From Microvirga pudoricolor (lineage in GTDB: Bacteria > Pseudomonadota > Alphaproteobacteria > Rhizobiales > Beijerinckiaceae): 64,000 bases of DNA. Under the pieces are notes generated by a model that saw nothing but the letters and a program-made list of their open reading frames with translations, did no database searches and was not told the DNA's origin. This document shows positions 43,431 through 51,733 of the stretch, one piece after another; the first letter of the stretch is position 1; each line of letters opens with the position of its first letter. The translations under genes were made by a program, and so were the position numbers. Location of the stretch: assembly GCF_016892705.1 (NCBI RefSeq), contig NZ_JAFEMB010000001.1:558001-622000 (forward strand), read 5' to 3'.

Positions 43431-46078
43431 GCCAGAGCCTCGTCGAGAAGCGTCGCTTCCGCCTCGGCCAGAATCTCGTCCGCATCGTCGCTGTAGACGC
43501 GCTCGCGGCCGATCTCCAGCATCACGGAGACACTTAAGGGAGATACCCGGTCGAGCGCCTTGTGGATGATTCGCCCCCGGATGCGCGAGAGCATCATGCC
43601 GAGGCGCTTCACGTCGAGGAGTCCAGATGCCGCATCCGCCCGCGCGGCTCTCAGCAGAACGTGGTCCGGCTCGTGCTTGCGCAGCACGTCGTAGACGAGG
43701 TCCGTCGAAACCGTGACCTGGCGGCCGGTCTTCTCCTGGCCCGGAAAGCGCCGCTCGATCAGCCCCGCGATCACGGCGCAATGCCGGAAAGTGCGCTTCA
43801 TGAGGGCGGATTCGGCGAGCCAATCCTCCAGGTCGTCGCCCAACATGTCCTCGGAGAACAGCTCCTCCATGAAGCCGGGCTCCCGCCCGGCCCGCGCCGA
43901 GATGTCGCCGTTGGCATAGACGGCGAGGCCGTAATCGTTCGCCACGAAGCCCAGAGGCTTGAGCCCCGCCCGCTCCAGACGCCGGGTGAGCAGCATGCCC
44001 AGCGTCTGGTGCGCGAGCCGGCCCTCGAAGGGAAAGCACGTCATGTAGGAGCGCCCTCCGCGCGGGAAGGTCTCGACCAGGAGGTCGCGCGGTCCGGGGA
44101 TCACGGAGCGGCGGCGCTGCTGGAGCAGCCATTCGTTGAGCTCGCGCGGCAGCCGGTCCCATTCGAACGGATCGGCCAGGATCGCCCGCACCCGGGCGGC
44201 CAGGAAGGTCGAGAGCGGGAACTTGCCGCCGTCATAGGCCGGGATCTTTGGGTCCGTGCCCGACGCCGCCTTGGTGACCAGGGCCTCGTCCTCGCTCATG
44301 CCCTCGAAGCGCAGAACCTGTCCGGCGAACAGGAACGTGTCGCCCGGCGTCAGGGTCTCGGCGAAGTACTCCTCGATCTCGCCCAGCACCGGACCGCGCG
44401 GCAGGATCGTGCCGGGCCGCGCGCGGCGGGAGCGGCCGAGCCGCACTTTGACCGTCGTGGAATCCATGATGGTGCCCACGTTGAGCCGGTACTGCTGGGC
44501 GATGCGCGCATCCCTGACCCGCCAGAGGCCGTCGGGCCCCTTCACGATCTTGGCGAAGCGCTCATAGGCCCGCAGCGCGTAGCCCCCGGTCGCCACGAAG
44601 GCCACGCAGGCCTCGTACTCCTCCCAGGTCAGGTTGGCGTAAGGCGCCGCCGAGACGATCTCGTCATAGAGGTCCTCCAGCCGGAAAGCATCCGCGCAGG
44701 CCATGCCGAGGATGTGCTGGCACAACACGTCGAGCGCGCCGACGCGGGCATCGGGCGTATCCTGGGCGGCTTCATGGACGGCATCGAGGGCCGCCCGGCA
44801 TTCCAGGATCTCGAAGCTGTTGGCGGGAACCAGATAGGCCTTCGAGGGCTCGTCCATGCGGTGGTTGGAGCGCCCGATGCGCTGCATGATGCGCGACGCC
44901 CCCTTGGGCGCCCCCACATTCACCACGAGGTCGACGTCGCCCCAATCGATGCCGAGGTCGAGGGTGGCGGTGCACACCACCCCGCGCAGCTTGCCCGCAG
45001 CCATCGCCTCCTCGACCCGGCGGCGCTGCGACACGTCCAGCGACCCGTGATGGAGGGCAATGGGAAGCCCGTCGTCGTTGAGGTCCCACAGCTCCTTGAA
45101 GGTGTACTCGGCCTGAAGGCGGGTGTTGACGAAGACCAGCGTGGTCTTGTGCTCCCGAATGAGGTCGTAGATCGCCGGCATGGACCGATAGGCCGTATGG
45201 CCGGCGAGCGGCAGGCGCTGGCGGATATCGAGCATCTCGATGTCGGGCTGCGCCCCGCCCTTCACGACGACGAGATCGGCGAGAGGGTGGGTGCCTACCA
45301 CCTCCCCCTTGAGGGGGGAGGTCGCGCCGGAGGCGCGGGAGGGGGTGGGAAGCGCGACCTCACCAGGCTCAGCGGTTCCACCCCACCCCGGATCGCTGAT
45401 GCGATCCGACCCTCCCCCTCCAGGGGAGGGTAGACGCTGCGGCACCAGGTACCGCCTGAGATCGTCCGGCTCGCGCACGGTGGCGGACAGCCCCACCGTC
45501 GTCATGTTCGGCGCGAGTTTATGGAGCCGTGCGAGGTCGAGGGACAGGAGGTCTCCCCGCTTGGACGTCACCAGGGAGTGCAGTTCGTCCAGCACCACCC
45601 GCCGGAGATCCTTGAAGAACTCCCCGGCCTCCCGGTGCGCGACCAGGAGGGCCAGTTGCTCCGGGGTGGTGAGCAGGATATCGGGCGGACGCTCGATCTG
45701 GCGGGCGCGCTTGTGGGAGGGCGTGTCGCCCGTGCGGGTCTCGACCCGGAGCGGAAGGTTCATTTCCTGAACGGGCGTCTCCAGGTTCCGGGCGATGTCG
45801 GTCGCGAGCGCCTTCAGGGGCGAGATGTACAGGGTATGGAGAGAACCGCCCTTCAGCCTCGCCTTGGGAGCTTTCGCGTTCCGCTCGGCCAGCTCTACCA
45901 GGCTGGGCAGGAACCCCGCCAGCGTCTTACCGGCGCCGGTGGGCGCCACCAGCAGCACGGATCGCCCGGCCTGCGCCTTGGCCAGAAGCTGGAGCTGATG
46001 CTCGCGGGGCTTCCAGCCTCGGCTCTTGAACCAGTCTCGGAAGGGTTTAGGCAGGAGGGACGCGGACGCTTTCGGCAT
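43427..46078 (-). CDS. Ligase-associated DEXH-box (Lhr-Core type) DNA helicase with an in-frame repeat insert
   Basis: 883 residues. APTGAGKTLAGFLPSL (motif I, about residues 44-59), DELHSLVTSKRGD (motif II region, about residues 167-179), RIGRSNHRMDEPSKAYLVPA (motif VI region). The remaining C-terminal half is the Lhr-Core winged-helix and beta-barrel part. Between residues 215 and 260 an insert (LPSPGGGGSDRISDP ... SRASGATSPLKGEV) encoded by the palindromic element at 45300-45432 interrupts the helicase core without breaking the frame. Works with PdeM, exonuclease and ligase. Confidence 0.93.
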   Translation of the reverse strand: MPKASASLLPKPFRDWFKSRGWKPREHQLQLLAKAQAGRSVLLVAPTGAGKTLAGFLPSLVELAERNAKAPKARLKGGSLHTLYISPLKALATDIARNLETPVQEMNLPLRVETRTGDTPSHKRARQIERPPDILLTTPEQLALLVAHREAGEFFKDLRRVVLDELHSLVTSKRGDLLSLDLARLHKLAPNMTTVGLSATVREPDDLRRYLVPQRLPSPGGGGSDRISDPGWGGTAEPGEVALPTPSRASGATSPLKGEVVGTHPLADLVVVKGGAQPDIEMLDIRQRLPLAGHTAYRSMPAIYDLIREHKTTLVFVNTRLQAEYTFKELWDLNDDGLPIALHHGSLDVSQRRRVEEAMAAGKLRGVVCTATLDLGIDWGDVDLVVNVGAPKGASRIMQRIGRSNHRMDEPSKAYLVPANSFEILECRAALDAVHEAAQDTPDARVGALDVLCQHILGMACADAFRLEDLYDEIVSAAPYANLTWEEYEACVAFVATGGYALRAYERFAKIVKGPDGLWRVRDARIAQQYRLNVGTIMDSTTVKVRLGRSRRARPGTILPRGPVLGEIEEYFAETLTPGDTFLFAGQVLRFEGMSEDEALVTKAASGTDPKIPAYDGGKFPLSTFLAARVRAILADPFEWDRLPRELNEWLLQQRRRSVIPGPRDLLVETFPRGGRSYMTCFPFEGRLAHQTLGMLLTRRLERAGLKPLGFVANDYGLAVYANGDISARAGREPGFMEELFSEDMLGDDLEDWLAESALMKRTFRHCAVIAGLIERRFPGQEKTGRQVTVSTDLVYDVLRKHEPDHVLLRAARADAASGLLDVKRLGMMLSRIRGRIIHKALDRVSPLSVSVMLEIGRERVYSDDADEILAEAEATLLDEALA
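45300..45432 (-). repeat. Palindromic repeat element inserted in frame in the helicase gene (copy 1)
   Basis: About 132 bases (44 codons) flanked by two perfect 23-base hairpins: ACCTCCCCC-5-GGGGGAGGT at 45300-45322 and ACCCTCCCC-5-GGGGAGGGT at 45409-45431. Inside lie CGCGCC-3-GGCGCG (45323-45337) and GGATCGC-4-GCGATCC (45390-45407). Read in the gene's sense it shares GCGATCCGGGGTGGGGTGG and neighbouring bases with copy 2 at 49125-49255. Confidence 0.92.
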
Positions 46079-46228
46079 ACGGATTTAGATAGGCAGCGGC
46101 GTCCCGATCGCCATGGCAGGTCCGACGGGCGCTTTGATCGATGTGGGCAAGCGCGGCTCCGGCCTTGCCCACTCCTGAAACAGGGCTCACCCTGCCGACC
46201 TCGATCGTCATAACAAAGAACCCATACA

Positions 46229-47053
46229 ATGCCGGAAGCGCTCTCATCCCTGAACAACACTATCGCGGTCGTCACGGGAGGCACCCAGGGCCTCGGCGAG
46301 GCCATCGCCCGCCGCTTCGCCGCGCGGGGAGCCGCGGGCCTCGTCATCTGCGGCCGCAACGCCGAGCGTGGCGAGGCGGTCGCCCGGGAACTCTCGGGGC
46401 AAGGCTGCCGCACGGAGTTCGTCCGGGCCGACCTCGCGAACGTGGACCAGGCGCGGGCTGTGGCGGCGCGGGCGGACGAGGTCTTCGGCCGGGTCGACGT
46501 CCTGGTCAACGCGGCGGGCATCACGGACCGGGGCACGATCTTCGACACCAGCCCCGAACTCTTCGACCGGATGTTCGCCGTGAACGTGCGGGCGCCGTTC
46601 TTCCTGATGCAGGACGCCGCCAAGATCATGCGGCGGGAGCGGATCGAGGGCCGCATGGTCAACATCCTGTCCATGTCGGCCCATGGCGGCCAGCCCTTCA
46701 TCACGGCCTATAGCGGCTCGAAGGGCGCGCTCGCGACGCTCACCAAGAACGCCGCCTTCAGCCTCATGCCGTGGCGCATCCGCGTGAACGCCCTCAACAT
46801 CGGGTGGATGAACACCCCCGGCGAGGACCGGATCATGCGCACCTTCCACGGGGCCCAGGACGGCTGGCTCGACGAGGCCATGGAGAGCCAACCCTTCGGC
46901 CGCCTGCTGGAGCCGGACGAGGTCGCCCGCTCCGTCGCCTTCCTGGCGAGCGCCGAATCTGGGATGATGACGGGTTCCGTGATCGATTTCGATCAATCGG
47001 TCATGGGCTGCTACGAGAGCGCGCCGCACCCCTCGAAGCCCGAAGCCGCCTAG
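46229..47053 (+). CDS. Short-chain dehydrogenase/reductase (SDR)
   Basis: 274 residues, classical SDR. VTGGTQGLGEAIARRF (cofactor loop TGxxxGxG), ADLANVDQARA, VNAAGITDRG (NAAG), the catalytic Ser in VNILSMSAHGG and Tyr-x3-Lys in AYSGSKGALATL. The Arg after the glycine loop region (CGRNAERG) suggests NADP preference. Substrate unknown. It separates the two halves of the ligase-associated repair genes and is divergent from the helicase gene. Confidence 0.92.
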   Translation: MPEALSSLNNTIAVVTGGTQGLGEAIARRFAARGAAGLVICGRNAERGEAVARELSGQGCRTEFVRADLANVDQARAVAARADEVFGRVDVLVNAAGITDRGTIFDTSPELFDRMFAVNVRAPFFLMQDAAKIMRRERIEGRMVNILSMSAHGGQPFITAYSGSKGALATLTKNAAFSLMPWRIRVNALNIGWMNTPGEDRIMRTFHGAQDGWLDEAMESQPFGRLLEPDEVARSVAFLASAESGMMTGSVIDFDQSVMGCYESAPHPSKPEAA

Positions 47054-47979
47054 CGTTCGAGAACCGCGAGATAGCCCGGCACCGCCATATCCCGGTCCCG
47101 CCGGGTCGACACGGCGTCCAGCACCACGACGGAGAACCCCGTCGTGGCCGCAAGCCAGCGCAGATAGGTCTCGCTGTGGGCGTAGCGGGCATCCTCCCCG
47201 AGGGAGAAGCCCTCCCCGTCGAAGGCCTGGACCGTGAAGGCGAAGAAGCCCTCCGGGCGCAGGACGCGGTAAGCCCCAGCGAAAGCCGCCTCCAGGCCCG
47301 CCATGTAGACGAACACGTCCGCCGCGATGGCGAGGTCAGCCTCCCCGTCCGGACGGCCCGCCAGGAAGGAGACCAGGTCGGCCTCGTGCAGGGCGTCGTA
47401 GAGATGGGTCTTGCGGGCCTGATCCAGCATGCGCGGGGATAGGTCGATCCCTTCCAGGGGCGAGGCGACGCCCGAAAGCGCCCGCCCCATGAGGCCGGTG
47501 CCGCAGCCGAGGTCGAGGGTGAGGCCGAAGCGATGGGGCCGCATGCGCTCGTGGCACGCGCGGCGGAGGGCGTCCGCGATCAGCTCCGGCCCGCGATAGG
47601 AGAGTGGCCCCGTCAGGTGCCCGTCGAAGCGCGGCGCGTATTCGTCGAAGAGCGCCCGCACGTAGCCGCCGCTGATGGCCTCGCCAGCCGGGAGGGCACC
47701 GAGCCTCGCCAGATCGAGCCGCACGCCGAGGGCATCGTCCGGCTCGAGCGACAGGGCCTGACGCAGGGCCTCGATTGCTTCCTCACGATGGCCGAGCTCC
47801 ATCAGCGAGCGCCCGAGAAGCGCCTGGGCCGGAGCGAAAAAGGGCACGAGCTCCAAGACCTGGCGGGCCAAGTCGGCCGTGGCCTCGAAATCCCGCTCGT
47901 CGAAGGCGCCGCGGGCGTATTCGTAGCGGCGGTCGGCGATGAGGTCGCCGGAGGTTCTGAGAGCGGACGAGGATACCAT
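47050..47979 (-). CDS. TPR-containing class I SAM-dependent methyltransferase
   Basis: 309 residues from ATG 47979. Residues 10-100 form TPR-like repeats (FEATADLARQVLELVPFFAP, HREEAIEALRQALSLEPDDA). Residues 105-305 are a class I methyltransferase with the SAM motif LTLDLGCGTGLMGRALSGVA and LEGIDLSPRMLDQA. This fusion is a known alphaproteobacterial family of unknown target. Convergent with the SDR gene (4-base overlap at stops) and divergent from the exonuclease gene. Confidence 0.9.
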   Translation of the reverse strand: MVSSSALRTSGDLIADRRYEYARGAFDERDFEATADLARQVLELVPFFAPAQALLGRSLMELGHREEAIEALRQALSLEPDDALGVRLDLARLGALPAGEAISGGYVRALFDEYAPRFDGHLTGPLSYRGPELIADALRRACHERMRPHRFGLTLDLGCGTGLMGRALSGVASPLEGIDLSPRMLDQARKTHLYDALHEADLVSFLAGRPDGEADLAIAADVFVYMAGLEAAFAGAYRVLRPEGFFAFTVQAFDGEGFSLGEDARYAHSETYLRWLAATTGFSVVVLDAVSTRRDRDMAVPGYLAVLER

Positions 47980-48070
47980 GGCGCCGTCGATGCGCGAGCG
48001 GGAACGACCTGTCAACGGGCGGCTTTCCCCCTCCCTGACATCGCTCCGGCAGACCCTATATCCGAAACCC

Positions 48071-49267
48071 ATGGCCCTGCGTTCGACCGACATCCTGACC
48101 CAGACCCCGCAAGGGCTCTATTGCCCCCTCGGCGACTTCCACATCGATCCGATCCGCCCCGTGAAGCGGGCGCTCATCACCCACGGCCACTCGGACCATG
48201 CCCGGGCCGGCCACCGGGCCGTGATGGCGACCCGGGAAACCTTGCGGATCATGGGCGTGCGCTACGGCGAGGATTTCGCGGCCACGACGCAGGAGGCGGC
48301 GCTCGGCGAAAGCGCAAAGCTCGGCGACGTGACCGTGCGCTTCACGCCTGCGGGTCACGTGCTCGGCTCGGCTCAGATCTCCATCGAGGCGGGCGGCACC
48401 CGCGTCGTGGTCTCGGGCGACTACAAGCGCGCCGAGGACCCGACCTGCCTGCCCTACGAGGTAGTCCCCTGCGACGTGTTCATCACGGAGGCGACCTTCG
48501 GCCTGCCGGTGTTCCGCCACCCCGACACCCGCGACGAGGTGCGCAAGCTCCTCGATTCCGTGGCTCTGTTTCCCGAACGCGCCCATATCGTCGGGGCCTA
48601 TGCGTTGGGCAAGGCCCAGAGGGTCATGGCCCTGCTGCGGGAGGAGGGCTACGACAAGCCGATCCATCTCCATGGCGCCATGGAACGGCTGACCGAACTC
48701 TACAAGAGCGAAGGCGTGCCCTTGGGCGAGACGCCCAAGGTCGTGGCGGCGGAGCGCTCCAAGCTTGCGGGCGCCATCGTGCTCTGCCCGCCCTCCTCGA
48801 TCCAGGACCTGTGGTCGCGCCGGTTCCCCGACCCCGTCACTTGTTTCGCGTCCGGCTGGATGCAGGTGCGCGCCCGCGCCCGCCAGAAGGGCGTGGAGCT
48901 GCCTCTCGTGATCTCCGACCATTCCGACTGGGACGACCTGTGCCGCACCATCGTGGAAACCGGAGCGGGCGAGGTCTGGGTGACCCACGGCCAGGAGGAC
49001 GCCCTCGTCCATTGGTGCACGACCCAGGGCATCCAGGCGCGGCCCCTGCACATGCTGGGCTACGGCGACGAGGGCGAGGCGGAGCCGGATGAGACGGCGC
49101 ACCCTCCCGTGGAGCCGCCAGCCCACCCTCCCCTCGAGGGGGAGGGTCGGAGCGCGTCAGCGATCCGGGGTGGGGTGGGAAGCGCCAGCGCTGATGAGGT
49201 CGCGGTTCCCACCCCACCTCGGCCTTTGGCCGATCCTCCCCCTCAAGGGGAGGATAGCTCCCCATGA
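48071..49267 (+). CDS. Ligase-associated DNA exonuclease (metallo-beta-lactamase/beta-CASP type) with repeat-derived tail
   Basis: 398 residues from ATG 48071. THGHSDHARAGH (about residues 36-47) is the HxHxDH metal site; AGHVLGSAQ, VVSGDYKRAED and VISDHSDWDDL (motif region near residue 282) follow. Family members normally end shortly after GIQARPLHMLGYGDEGEA. Here about 55 extra residues (Pro/Gly/Glu-rich) are encoded by the palindromic element at 49125-49255. ATGA overlap with the ligase gene. Confidence 0.93.
   Translation: MALRSTDILTQTPQGLYCPLGDFHIDPIRPVKRALITHGHSDHARAGHRAVMATRETLRIMGVRYGEDFAATTQEAALGESAKLGDVTVRFTPAGHVLGSAQISIEAGGTRVVVSGDYKRAEDPTCLPYEVVPCDVFITEATFGLPVFRHPDTRDEVRKLLDSVALFPERAHIVGAYALGKAQRVMALLREEGYDKPIHLHGAMERLTELYKSEGVPLGETPKVVAAERSKLAGAIVLCPPSSIQDLWSRRFPDPVTCFASGWMQVRARARQKGVELPLVISDHSDWDDLCRTIVETGAGEVWVTHGQEDALVHWCTTQGIQARPLHMLGYGDEGEAEPDETAHPPVEPPAHPPLEGEGRSASAIRGGVGSASADEVAVPTPPRPLADPPPQGEDSSP
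49125..49255 (+). repeat. Palindromic repeat element forming the exonuclease tail and ligase ribosome-binding site (copy 2)
   Basis: 131 bases bounded by perfect 23-base hairpins ACCCTCCCC-5-GGGGAGGGT type at 49125-49147 and ATCCTCCCC-5-GGGGAGGAT at 49233-49255. Inside, GGTGGGGTGGGAA (49169-49181) faces its exact complement at 49206-49218. It shares the core with copy 1 in the same sense orientation but is read in a different frame. Its last arm contains GGGGAGGA 9-10 bases before the ligase ATG. Confidence 0.93.
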
Positions 49268-51168
49268 ACCGCTTCGCCGCCCTCCTCGACCGGGTCATGT
49301 ACGAGCCGCGCCGGAACGCGAAGCTACGGCTGCTCGTCGACTACTTCCGGCATACCCCCGACCCCGACCGGGGCTACGCGCTGGCGGCCATGACCGGCGC
49401 GCTCATGTTCAAGGAGGCCAAGGCCGGGCTGATCCGGGGCCTCGTGGAGGAGCGGGTCGACCCGGTGCTGTTCCGGATGTCGTATCACTACGTGGGCGAC
49501 CTGGCCGAGACGGTGGCGCTGATCTGGCCTGCGCCGCATTCCCAAGTCAACGAAGCTAGGCCAAACCAGCACGACAGGCCCTCTCCACCCTTGTGGGGGA
49601 GAGATGGAGAGGGGGGTGCCCACGGGTCGACCGGGTTGGACGATCTGACCGTTGGCGCCATACCCCCCTCCCGGCCACTATCGCGGCCCCCCCTCCCCCA
49701 CAAGGAGGGAGGGGATTTCGGTGCGCCCGCCATGGGCCACAACAACCCGCCGCCCCACGTGCCCAGCATCTCCGAGGTGGTCGAGACCCTCGCGACGACG
49801 AGCAAGAGCGATCTCCCGGCCAAGCTGACGGCTTGGCTCGACGCTCTCGACGAGGAGGGCCGCTGGGCGCTGCTGAAGCTCATCACGCGGGAATTGCGCG
49901 TGGGCGTCTCGGCCCGGCTCGCCAAGACCGCCGTGGCGCAGCTCGGCGGGATGGAGGCCGACGAGGTGGAGCTGATTTGGCACGGGCTGGAGGCTCCTTA
50001 CGAGAACCTGTTCGCCTGGGTCGAAGGCCGGGGCGAGAAGCCGGAATCGGGCAATCCGGCTCCGTTTCGCCCACCCATGCTGTCTCATCCTCTCGAGGAC
50101 GAAGATTTCCCCAAGCTCGATGCGCGGGACTTCCTCGGCGAGTGGAAATGGGACGGCATCCGGCTCCAGGCCGTCTCGGGCCATGCCTCGGACGGGCGAC
50201 CGGTGCGGCGCATCTATTCCCGCACCGGCGAGGATGTGAGCCGCGCTTTCCCCGACCTCGTGGAGGCGCTCGCCTTCGACGGCGCCATCGACGGGGAACT
50301 GCTCATCGTCCGCGAAGGCCGGGTCCAGACCTTCAACGTGCTCCAGCAACGCCTGAACCGAAAGGCCGTGACGCCCAAGCTCATCGACGAATTCCCGGCG
50401 CACCTGCGGGTCTACGACATCCTGGCCGAGGGCGAGGAAGACCTGCGCGCCCTGCCCTTCGCGGAACGCCGCAAGCGTCTCGAAGCCTTCGTCGCCCGCC
50501 TGAACGATCCCCGCATCGACCTCTCCCCCATGGTGGCGTTCACCTCCTGGGACGAGTTGGAGGCGGCCCGGGCCGATCCGGCCTCGGTAGGCGCCGGCCC
50601 CGATGCGGACGCCATCGAGGGCTGCATGATCAAGCGGGCCGACAGCCCCTACCTGCCGGGGCGGCCCAAGGGGTACTGGTACAAGTGGAAGCGAGACCCC
50701 TACATCGTGGACGCCGTGATGATGTACGGCCAGCGCGGCCACGGGAAGCGCTCGTCCTTCTATTCGGATTATACGTTCGGGGTCTGGCGTGATGGCCCCA
50801 ACGGCGAGGAGCTGGTGCCGGTGGGCAAGGCCTATCACGGGTTCACGGACGAGGAGCTGGTCAAGCTCGACCGCTATGTCCGCAACCATACGGTCAACCG
50901 TTTCGGGCCGGTGCGGGAGGTGGAATACGGGCGGGACCGGGGCCTCGTGCTGGAGGTGGCCTTCGAAGGGCTGCAGCGCTCGACCCGGCACAAATCGGGC
51001 GTCGCCATGCGATTTCCCCGCATCAGCCGCATCCGCTGGGACAAGCCCTCGGCCGAGGCCGACCGGATCGAGACCCTGGAGAAGATCCTCGAACGGGGCG
51101 AGAAGGAGGTCCACCCCTTGGAGGGCACGCCTGTCGAGGGGACCGCACAGCCAAAGGATGCCCCATGA
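49264..51168 (+). CDS. Ligase-associated ATP-dependent DNA ligase (LigB/bacterial type) with a repeat insert
   Basis: 634 residues. The N-terminal DNA-binding domain begins MNRFAALLDRVMYEPRRNAK. Motif I with the adenylated Lys is EWKWDGIRLQ (about residues 293-302). RTGEDVSRAFPD (III region), IDGELLI, EGCMIKRADSPYLPGRPKGY (IV), and KWKRDPYIVDAV (V) follow. Between about residues 98 and 158 an insert (QVNEARPNQHDRP ... PLPHKEGGDFGAP) comes from repeats at 49576-49715; it lies in the linker before SEVVETLATT. Seals nicks after processing by helicase, exonuclease and PdeM. ATGA overlaps on both sides. Confidence 0.94.
   Translation: MNRFAALLDRVMYEPRRNAKLRLLVDYFRHTPDPDRGYALAAMTGALMFKEAKAGLIRGLVEERVDPVLFRMSYHYVGDLAETVALIWPAPHSQVNEARPNQHDRPSPPLWGRDGEGGAHGSTGLDDLTVGAIPPSRPLSRPPLPHKEGGDFGAPAMGHNNPPPHVPSISEVVETLATTSKSDLPAKLTAWLDALDEEGRWALLKLITRELRVGVSARLAKTAVAQLGGMEADEVELIWHGLEAPYENLFAWVEGRGEKPESGNPAPFRPPMLSHPLEDEDFPKLDARDFLGEWKWDGIRLQAVSGHASDGRPVRRIYSRTGEDVSRAFPDLVEALAFDGAIDGELLIVREGRVQTFNVLQQRLNRKAVTPKLIDEFPAHLRVYDILAEGEEDLRALPFAERRKRLEAFVARLNDPRIDLSPMVAFTSWDELEAARADPASVGAGPDADAIEGCMIKRADSPYLPGRPKGYWYKWKRDPYIVDAVMMYGQRGHGKRSSFYSDYTFGVWRDGPNGEELVPVGKAYHGFTDEELVKLDRYVRNHTVNRFGPVREVEYGRDRGLVLEVAFEGLQRSTRHKSGVAMRFPRISRIRWDKPSAEADRIETLEKILERGEKEVHPLEGTPVEGTAQPKDAP
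49576..49715. repeat. Second type of palindromic repeat inserted in frame in the ligase gene
   Basis: Hairpin CTCTCC-A-CCC-TTGT-GGG-GGAGAG at 49581-49603 and a second at about 49687-49714 (CCCCCTCCCCCACAAGG and GGAGGGGA arm). The two arms repeat the words CCCTTGTGGGGG and CCCCCACAAGG in inverted order. The sequence differs from the element in the helicase and exonuclease genes, so it is a separate family. Confidence 0.85.
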
Positions 51169-51623
51169 AACGCTCTACCGTCGAACCCTTGAGCGAGGGC
51201 AGCGTCACCCAGCAGGCGACCGCCCGCCTCGCGGTCGACACCACGGGTCCTGGCTTCACCGAGATCACGGAGCCGGTGGCTCGCTGGGTCCTGGAGACGG
51301 GCATTCTCCAGGGTGTGCTCACCGTGTTCTGCCGCCACACCTCCGCCTCCCTGACGATCCAGGAGAACGCCGACCCCGACGTCAGGCGCGACCTTGCCAC
51401 GGCCCTCGACCGTCTCGCGCCTCGGGATTCAGGATATGTCCACCGGGCCGAGGGGCCGGACGACATGCCGGCGCATATCCGGGCCATGCTCACCGGCGCC
51501 TCCCTGGGCGTTCCGGTGCTGGAGGGGCAGATGGTGCTCGGCACCTGGCAGGGCCTCTACGTCGTGGAGCACCGGGACCGCCCGCACCGGCGGGAAATCA
51601 TCCTTCATCTCCTGGGCGCATAA
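51165..51623 (+). CDS. yjbQ: YjbQ / UPF0047 family protein
   Basis: 152 residues. FCRHTSASLTIQENADPDVR (about residues 48-67), HRAEGPDDMPAHIRAMLTGA (about residues 89-108) and GTWQGLYVVEHRDRPHRREI near the end are family signatures with the conserved His residues. The family has been assigned weak thiamine-phosphate synthase activity; its physiological role is uncertain. ATG 51165 overlaps the ligase stop, so it is the last gene of the exonuclease-ligase transcript. Confidence 0.93.
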   Translation: MKRSTVEPLSEGSVTQQATARLAVDTTGPGFTEITEPVARWVLETGILQGVLTVFCRHTSASLTIQENADPDVRRDLATALDRLAPRDSGYVHRAEGPDDMPAHIRAMLTGASLGVPVLEGQMVLGTWQGLYVVEHRDRPHRREIILHLLGA

Positions 51624-51733
51624 GGGGTGCGCCGTTAAGCACGCCAGACGAGAATGCGCGTGGTCTTTTCGCGCTTCTTGATCTCTTATAAGACTTCCGG
51701 CTAAGGCTGAGGAGCCGGGCGGGAGAGTACAGG

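Noticed and set aside
49732-51168. Separate ligase gene starting at the internal MGHNNPP Met, with the preceding part as a pseudogene
   Set aside because: The upstream part is an intact N-terminal ligase-family domain in the same frame with a good overlap to the exonuclease gene; an insert is the simpler explanation.
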